This document shows positions 61,641-64,000 of a stretch of DNA of 64,000 nt, piece after piece. Origin of the DNA: Xiphophorus maculatus (taxonomy: Eukaryota > Chordata > Actinopteri > Cyprinodontiformes > Poeciliidae); the NCBI RefSeq assembly GCF_002775205.1, contig NC_036453.1:9147594-9211593 (forward strand). Direction: 5' to 3'. The notes beneath the pieces are model-generated. The model saw only the letters and a list, made by a program, of their open reading frames with translations, was not told the DNA's origin and searched no databases. A program made the position numbers and the translations under genes. Numbering within the stretch: position 1 is the stretch's first letter; each line of letters begins with the position of its first letter.

Positions 61641-62354
61641 GAGGAAGCCATGTTATACCTGCTGAGAGTATTGATGTGTCTTTCAGGACTAATTCAATTC
61701 TTTTGAAAGTGACAACTGTTGTTGACAACTGTTCTTTGTTTTTTATGACTTTGCTTGTTTATGATGCTCTGCTCACACCTCAACAGCTATTTTATTTTTA
61801 TTTAATTAAAAATAATCCAATTAAATACAATTGATAAATGAATGTGTATTTTTTTGTATTTAATGGATTTAAGAGGATTTTTGTTTCTGCCAAAGCAACC
61901 CAAGTCTCTTTTTCTTTAATTGTGCTTCTAAATTAGAATAGACCTAAATGTTAAAGAACAACTGCTTTTTGATTTCCATGTGTTTGACATAATCAGAATT
62001 TGCCATGTTCTGGTTTAGCTTTCTGACCCACATGCAGAATCAAACAGAGTCCACGAAAAGGAATTGGTTTTATTTTCTATCAACAAACAACAATCGTACA
62101 GATGAAAGATCCTCTTGATTTTCTGGAGGATGGTGAAAGGTCACATGAATGGTGGCGTCTGGAACAAGAGTGGTGTTGTGAGTGGTCTTAATGCTGACCA
62201 GAAATGAGATGGTTAAAGAGGAAATAACAGAGCTTACTTTAGAATGGTTGAGTGAGGCACGGGGAGCAGCAGCCAGGGCCATGTGTGAAGAATGGATGAT
62301 TCCAGAGGAGAATGTGAGTAGAAACAGTGACACAGACAGCCAGAGGTCTGATGG

Positions 62355-62420
62355 AGGCCATGGATGGATGGATGGATGAAGTGGTCCTCGGCCTGAAAAA
62401 GTTTGAGAATCACTGCTCTA
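62355..62420 (+). mobile_element. Small DNA-transposon end fragment beside a GGAT run
   Basis: GTGGTCCTCGGCCTGAAAAAG followed by TTTGAGAATCACTGCTCTA resembles the terminus of a fish hAT-type MITE. It is preceded by four to five GGAT units (62361-62378). Confidence 0.35.
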
Positions 62421-62950
62421 GCAGAACCTGTACCAGGCTCAGTACAAAGCAGCCATCAGCCACAACCGACTGGGGGTTTGAGAAGAGCTAATGTAGGATT
62501 ATTTTCAACAACAACCCCATCATCCACAATTGCAGTACCTACAACCACAGCAGCTGATGCTAAACCTGTTGCTGTAAAGCCCCAACCTCAGTAGCAGGTG
62601 TGGTTCTTCTCCCGCACAAGAACCATCAGCACCAGAGGCCCCCAGTGGTGTATTCTCCCCACACTTTTTTTTTAAAACAAATGACTGCACCTCCGCAGAG
62701 TCGTCTGTGGTACTCCTAAGGTCTGGGGCTACTGTAGGTCACCACCAGTGCCTAGGAACCACCCTTTCTTGTGACCTGAGATGGTCCTCACACAGTTGAG
62801 AAGAAGGTACAGCAAAGACTGGACCTCCTGTGAAGTAAAACCTTTCACAGGAACATGAATATTTACATGGTATCTATCTTGTTTTTACTACCAAATTTGC
62901 ACATTTATATTTAAAATGACTATAGATTGAATAAAATAGAAATACGGCTT

Positions 62951-63686
62951 TGTGACGGAGGAGCCGTCACGAGCTGGGCGTTAGAGTCCGTGTTAGCATG
63001 CCCGCATAACTGCGCACACACGCCGACAAACACATACATCATCACTAATTTACTTTTGTTGCAGGTTGGACTGGGGCGGTTCATCGTGGGTGCACACGCG
63101 GTGTTCCTGCTCCGGTTAAACATTTACTGTAACCTTTTTTTTTAGCACTGGACGTTTTCCTGGTTTTTGTTTTCAAGTAGTGTGTTTCCGGATTGTGACG
63201 TGCCGGGAGGGAGTCACATGAGGAGGTGACGTCAGCAGAGCGCATTGGGTGTTGTATATTAAATTGAATATTGTATTTTTGTTTACAAGTTTATTTATTT
63301 ATTTTTTTTTGTATTATTTGGTATACTGTATAAACTTTAGGCTGATTTGAAGTTTGATTCAAATCAGAATCAAACTTCTGATTTGAGTTAGAGATGATTA
63401 GTATTTTGCTAGTTTGGATTGTCTGTGGGCGGAGCCTGTGGCTTTAAAAGCAGGGCTCTGCTCCACAGGAGTCAGTCGGTGGTTAGACTGAGAAGAAGTC
63501 ACGCTGGTGATGATGAACTATTGCAAGCAAAGGTACTAATGATTTTTGATTTCTAGCCTGCTCTGGATGTCCTTTGTGTGTGATCTGCACCTGCCATCTT
63601 TGTGAGAACCGAATAAATCTTCTAAAATGATCTCCAACTTGGAACAGTCATTCTTTTTTGACTAAACCATAAAGAACCTCGTCACA
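62951..63686 (+). repeat. 5' LTR of a Gypsy-type retrotransposon
   Basis: A 736-bp segment with perfect inverted ends TGTGACG (62951-62957) and CGTCACA (63680-63686), followed two bases later by a tRNA primer site. It contains a palindromic CRE-like TGACGTCA (63227-63234), a TATA-like TTTAAAAG near 63443-63450 and an AATAAA signal at 63612-63617. The order enhancer, TATA, polyadenylation signal is right for U3-R. The 3' LTR lies beyond the window, so identity and target duplication cannot be checked. Confidence 0.85.
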
Positions 63687-63688
63687 CA

Positions 63689-63706
63689 TGGTGTCAGGAG
63701 TGGGAT
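63689..63706 (+). promoter_or_regulatory. Primer-binding site, tRNA-Leu
   Basis: TGGTGTCAGGAGTGGGAT is complementary over 18 nt to the 3' end of a vertebrate leucine tRNA with CCA (from memory). It lies two bases after the LTR. Confidence 0.85.
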
Positions 63707-63707
63707 T

Positions 63708-64000
63708 ATGGCGAGCCGGAGAAGAGGATCTCGTTTGGTGAAGCAAAGATCTGGTCTTCGATCACAATCAAAGATGGAAGAACAGGTGACTGACAAAGCA
63801 TGGGAAAGCATGCCAACGACGGATGGATCAGATGAGGAAGGTGAACCAAAGCCTGGCCCCAGTGGATCAAGTGCATCTGGCAGTGAGTTTCTCACTTTGA
63901 TGAAGGGCTTTATGGCAGGTCAGCAAAAGCGAGAGAAAGGGCTGCTGAAGGAACTGCGACATCTTAGGATGTCCCTGCAGCAACCACAGCAAGTACCACG
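63708..64000 (+). CDS. Gag N-terminus of the Gypsy-type element, cut by the window edge
   Basis: An ATG directly after the primer site opens a frame that stays open to the last base (97 codons seen). It is basic at the start (MASRRRGSRLVKQRSG), then acidic/Pro/Ser-rich, then a Gln/Lys/Arg-rich helix (MAGQQKREKGLLKELRHLR, LQQPQQ). The same layout precedes the SCAN-like part in the gag fragment at 36304-35972, so I infer a SCAN-gag Gypsy element. The rest of gag and pol lie outside. Confidence 0.7.
   Translation, partial: MASRRRGSRLVKQRSGLRSQSKMEEQVTDKAWESMPTTDGSDEEGEPKPGPSGSSASGSEFLTLMKGFMAGQQKREKGLLKELRHLRMSLQQPQQVP

Noticed and set aside
62182-62594. 65- and 63-codon frames upstream of the Gypsy LTR
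   Set aside because: No domain content, no splice sites, and repeat fragments within.

Overview
The window is a piece of a vertebrate nuclear genome, almost certainly a teleost fish. It has two intron-containing genes with GT/AG splice sites, no bacterial-type gene packing, and a dense set of fish-typical transposable elements: a Rex3 non-LTR retrotransposon, an I/Nimb-type LINE ending in the usual GAA-repeat tail, L2-like LINEs, hAT MITEs with 8-bp target duplications, tRNA-derived SINEs, SCAN-gag Gypsy elements, an endogenous retrovirus and a long GATA/GACA array. I cannot name the species from sequence alone; a cyprinodontiform such as a poeciliid or killifish is plausible.

Left third (1-24.7 kb): one hexokinase gene on the + strand. 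A likely noncoding first exon in a CpG-rich patch near 3.6 kb is followed by ten coding exons from 8253 to 24498. The exons splice in phase to a predicted 494-residue, single-unit (about 50-kDa class) hexokinase with all core motifs, an unusual acidic C-terminus and no mitochondrial-binding N-terminus. Its introns carry a hAT-like element with a nested solo LTR (9148-11100), a 5'-truncated L2-like LINE (14058-15281), a 1.2-kb purine-strand tract (17480-18660) and smaller repeats.

Middle (24.7-52.8 kb): a transposon-rich block with no host gene that I can recognise. In order it holds a SINE with a 16-bp target duplication, a Tc1-like remnant, a decayed 5.7-kb Nimb-like LINE broken by a hAT MITE, a fragment of a SCAN-domain Gypsy gag/protease, an 8.6-kb provirus on the minus strand (37919-46543), a full-length Rex3 (48421-51780, minus strand) with an uninterrupted ORF and a 10-bp target duplication, and a Tc1 remnant. 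The provirus has apparently identical 364-bp LTRs, a TATG target duplication and an initiator-Met tRNA primer site. Its gag and pol are nevertheless interrupted and most of env is deleted.

Right (53-64 kb): a five-exon gene (54417-57095) on the + strand for a secreted-then-GPI-anchored protein. It has two Ly6/uPAR-like cysteine domains on a mucin-like stalk made of 28 nine-residue Thr/Ala/Pro repeats. Then come an L2-like RT remnant, a GACA/GATA microsatellite of about 300 bp, and, running off the right edge, the 5' LTR, tRNA-Leu primer site and open gag start of a Gypsy-type retrotransposon.

The points most worth a second look are the trans-mobilised-looking provirus (young LTRs, old-looking coding damage, iMet primer site, three repeated leader hairpins, integrase-to-env deletion), the mucin-stalk LU-domain gene with its higher-order repeat, the single-unit hexokinase with an acidic tail, the intact Rex3 copy, and an excess of short near-perfect hairpins across unique DNA. 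All calls come from reading the sequence and from remembered family features; no searches were run.
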